DNA from: Amblyornis subalaris
Lineage: Eukaryota; Chordata; Aves; Passeriformes; Ptilonorhynchidae
Assembly: GCA_018881555.1 (NCBI GenBank)
Contig: JACAXG010000068.1
Span: 896,198-960,197, forward strand
DNA: 64,000 bases
Reading direction: 5' to 3'
A program made the translations under genes and the position numbers. Every line of letters starts with the position of its first letter. Position 1 is the stretch's first letter. This document shows, piece by piece, positions 61,343 through 64,000 of the stretch. The notes below the pieces were generated by a model that saw only the letters and a list, made by a program, of their open reading frames with translations, did no database searches and was not told the DNA's origin.

Positions 61343-61799
61343 ACACAGCACAGGAAGGTGCAGGAGTGGGAGAAGCAGATGATAATTTTGTACAAGGCTG
61401 CCCTCGTTTCCAGCTCGTCACTAATTTACTCTCAAACTTGCACACTGTGACCTTTCCAGGCAAAAAATAAAATTAAAAAAAATATAATAAANAAATAAAT
61501 ACTAGTAATGCATACAGGGAAAGGATGCCAGAGCCAGCTCTGGAGCCTGCAATCCAGATCCCTGCTCCTCCAGGACAGACTTCTAAATCTCAGTCAATAC
61601 TGCATGTTTTCCAAGGAATGAGGCATTTCACATTTTATTAATTCTGACTAAAGCCCTTTTTATTACAAACTTTCTATTTAGCATTTGATTGCAGCCACCA
61701 CCACTGAGACTTTCACTGGATTAGAGCAGAAAATCTACTGATATTTTTCTTTCCTGCCATCTCAATCCCAGAAGGTGCTATTGAAATTAGTTTAAGTAC
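61343..61799. other. Intronic unique sequence with an A/T-rich run
   Basis: An A/T-rich simple stretch (caaaaaataaaattaaaaaa, then aatataataaanaaataaat) covers 61461-61503. Nothing else is recognised. Confidence 0.6.
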
Positions 61800-61842
61800 A
61801 TTTCCAGAGGTCCCTTCCAGCCTGAGCTTTTTTATGATTTTT
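61800..61842 (+). mobile_element. Very short CR1 3' end, sense
   Basis: 'agaggtcccttccagcctg' followed by 'agcttttttatgattttt' resembles the terminal 40 bases of a CR1 in sense orientation. It is short and diverged, hence the lower confidence. Confidence 0.55.
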
Positions 61843-63192
61843 AACTTGCATTTGTTTCTTTGGTGCTCTCACCCAAACTTGGTACCCCACTTCCACAGGT
61901 CACTGAAGCTACACATTGTTATTCCCACCAGGATTTGGCCTCTCCCAAAAAGAAGGCCAAATTTGTCAACCAACNCCCTTAAAGGGCTGCAAGCTTATGG
62001 AGATAAAAACACCATTTCAATATTTTTCCTCTTTTCAAGGCCCAACTGTTAAATGGAAAAACCAAATTAACAGAGTGTTCAAAAAACCACCGCTCTGGTC
62101 TGATTTAAATCAAATGGTTAAATACTCCACATGTTTGGCACAGCCAGGACAGAACTGCCTGCTCGGCAAACAGATGGCCACCCACTATTACTCTGCCACC
62201 TTGACACAGAAATGCAGCTTGTCAATTAATTAAAAAGCAAATGCCACCAGTCTTCAGTTCACATTATGACCTGCAGCCTTTTCTCTTTATCTTAAGTGGG
62301 GGAAAAAAAAAATATATATATATATATAAAACTCCCAGCTAATAATGCAAACTCTTGGCATGTAATAAATGCTGTTCTCGGCTTGAACAGATTTATCAAG
62401 TTTAAACCACTGTGTCGCCAACATCCNTCTGGGGTAGAGGAGCCCAGACCATAATTCCAGTGTCAGTCCCTAAATATCCCTGGATGGAAGGCTGACCTCA
62501 CTGTCTGGCTGCAGGGTTGGACCCACGGCGCTTGCTGGAAGGTTTTGCTTCAAGGGCTGTTTGATCTTCAATCAACAATGCTTATCAGTGCTAAAGTCTG
62601 CCAGCCATTCCCAAAAGTTTGATATTTTTAACAGCACATTCTTCTTCCCCTTTGAATGCTATTTAGAGACAAGATAATGCAGCAGGGGGAAAAGTTGCCT
62701 CCCTGGGTTGAGCATGGACAAACAGAGCAGGATCCTATTGGGGGGGACCTTTTCCACAGCTACAAGCCCCTGTTGCTGTGCCTTATGTTCCCCCCACCCC
62801 GGTATTTCTGCTTTTTCTCCTTCATATAACATTTTAATGCTTTTTTTGGGCCCATTGCACAAGCTGAGACAAACCAAGATATTCGATTATTAGAATTCAC
62901 TGAAGTTTTCATACGTTTTATTTCCACGCTGTCAAAGTTTCTCTTCTTTTTGTTAAGGCCTCCAGGGCTCACTGCCCCTCTTCTGACAGTAGGGACTAGG
63001 GATCTAATTCCCTAAAAATACATCATTCTTCCATTGCAGGCACAGTGTGCTGGGAACGCTCACTGTAGGAAAACCCCTCCCTTTAAGGAATCACCCATGA
63101 AAAATAAGAAACAGGGAATGCATCTAAGCTGTTATTTGTTTACAGAGGAAAAAAAAATATTTTAGGGTTCAGTAACTGTAAGTGATGTAACC
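61843..63192. other. Intronic unique sequence, AT-rich
   Basis: Contains an A-run passing into (AT)8 at 62303-62328 and a G-run at 62741-62746. No gene or transposon is recognised. Confidence 0.55.
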
Positions 63193-63635
63193 ACAGNGTG
63201 GTTTGGGTTGGATCTCGTTCCACCCTCTGCCATGGGCAGGGACACCTTCCACTATCCCAGGGTGCTCCAAGCCTTGTCCAACCTGGCCTTGGACACTTCC
63301 AGGGATGGGACAGCCACAGCTTCTCTGGGTAAGCTGGGCACAGGGAAAAATTTCTTCCCAATATCCCATCTAACGCTGCCCTCTGGCAGTGNGAAGACAT
63401 TCCCCCTCATCCTGTCATTCAGACCCATGTCCAAAATCTCACTCCAGCTCTCCTGGAGCCCCTTTAGGCACTGGAAGGGGNTCTAAGGTCTCCCTGGAGC
63501 CTTCTCTTCTCCAGGTGAACACCTCCAGCTCTCCCATTGTGTCTCCAGAGCAGAGGGGCTCCAGCCCTCAGAGCATCTTCGTGACCTCCTCTGGACTTGC
63601 TCCAGCCAGTCCATGTCCTTCTTATGCTGGAGGCC
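63193..63635 (-). mobile_element. CR1 copy, antisense, about 440 bp
   Basis: 'gtggtttgggttggatctc' (with an internal deletion of 'aagggaccttaaagatc'), 'ctgccatgggcagggacacc', 'cccaatatcccatctaacgc', 'ctcctggagcccctttaggc', 'ctccaggtgaacacctccag', 'tgtctccagagcagaggggc' and 'tccagccctcagagc' run in order. The right-hand part matches the 5' part of the sense copies at 50475 and 51995. Confidence 0.95.
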
Positions 63636-64000
63636 TTCAGCAGCCCACCCTGTGCCCCCCCACAGTGCCACAAAAGTCCCTGAGACCCTGGCAGCACCTT
63701 CCCANGGCCTAAAGGAGAGGTGATGGTGGGGTGGAACCAAACAGCTCACCCTTGACCCAAGGTTCAGCTCTCAGGGAGAAAGGAGCACTGCTGGAACAGG
63801 ACTGAGCTCCACCAGCTCTCCATTATTGCAATCTTCTTCCCTTCCCAGCATCATCCTTCACACTGAAAGTGTTGCATTTGAGGGTTTTCAAACGGCTTGA
63901 CAATTCCTCAAGAGCCATACAGCCCTACCACCTTCCCAGGGAGAGGGAGATGTTCGGGAATAACCTGCTGGGTAAACCTGGCTGGGAGGGTGGAACTCTT
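63636..64000. other. Intronic unique sequence at the window edge
   Basis: No gene or element is recognised in the last 365 bases. Confidence 0.55.

Overview
The window reads as intronic DNA from a bird. The evidence is more than two dozen 5'-truncated CR1 retrotransposon copies with the typical avian CR1 3' end (antisense form 'agaatggtttgggttgg' followed by 'aagggaccttaaagatcat'), one avian-type solo retroviral LTR, few other transposons, and no compact or bacterial-style genes. The species cannot be named from the sequence alone. Almost every open frame longer than 60 codons is either CR1-derived, minisatellite-derived or of a length expected by chance.

One real protein-coding feature was found: a 66-base internal exon on the minus strand at 15618-15683. 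It has a pyrimidine-rich acceptor and a GTAAGC donor, and encodes 22 residues starting FDGENMYMGMND and ending QEFLSANQ. This matches the second coding exon of the TOX family of HMG-box transcription factors. TOX2 is the best fit, because the second half resembles TOX2 and because TOX itself is too conserved in vertebrates to differ this much. On this reading 1-15617 is the downstream intron (intron 2) and 15684-64000 is the upstream intron (intron 1). No first exon beginning MDVR and no third exon with IPPITPP was recognised, so both introns probably extend past the window.

Layout. 1-15 kb: CR1 copies near 1.4-1.7, 5.1-5.7, 8.3, 10.7-11.0, 12.6 and 15.0 kb; a 21-bp minisatellite at 10.1-10.5 kb; and a repeat-free, conserved-looking block at 9.2-9.9 kb. 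15.6 kb: the TOX-family exon. 16-28 kb: a conserved-looking block just upstream of the exon, a homopurine tract, an AAC/AAT microsatellite, a small dense CpG cluster at 20.5 kb, and several CR1s including an old one that keeps part of its reverse transcriptase. 28-48 kb: a long, mostly unique stretch with an ancient CR1 reverse-transcriptase remnant (32.3 kb), an inverted CR1 pair (33.8/34.2 kb), conserved-looking AT-rich blocks (41.1-41.6 and 43.6-43.9 kb) and a solo LTR (47.2-47.7 kb). 48-64 kb: four larger CR1 copies plus fragments, an AT-rich block at 53.6-54.5 kb, and GC/CpG-richer sequence at 59.7-60.3 kb.

The functional interest lies in the exon and in possible cis-regulatory DNA inside the TOX-family introns. 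I found no sign of an unknown multi-gene system. The conserved-element calls are judgements from base composition and absence of repeats and need alignment to confirm. Single isolated N bases occur throughout and break several motifs.
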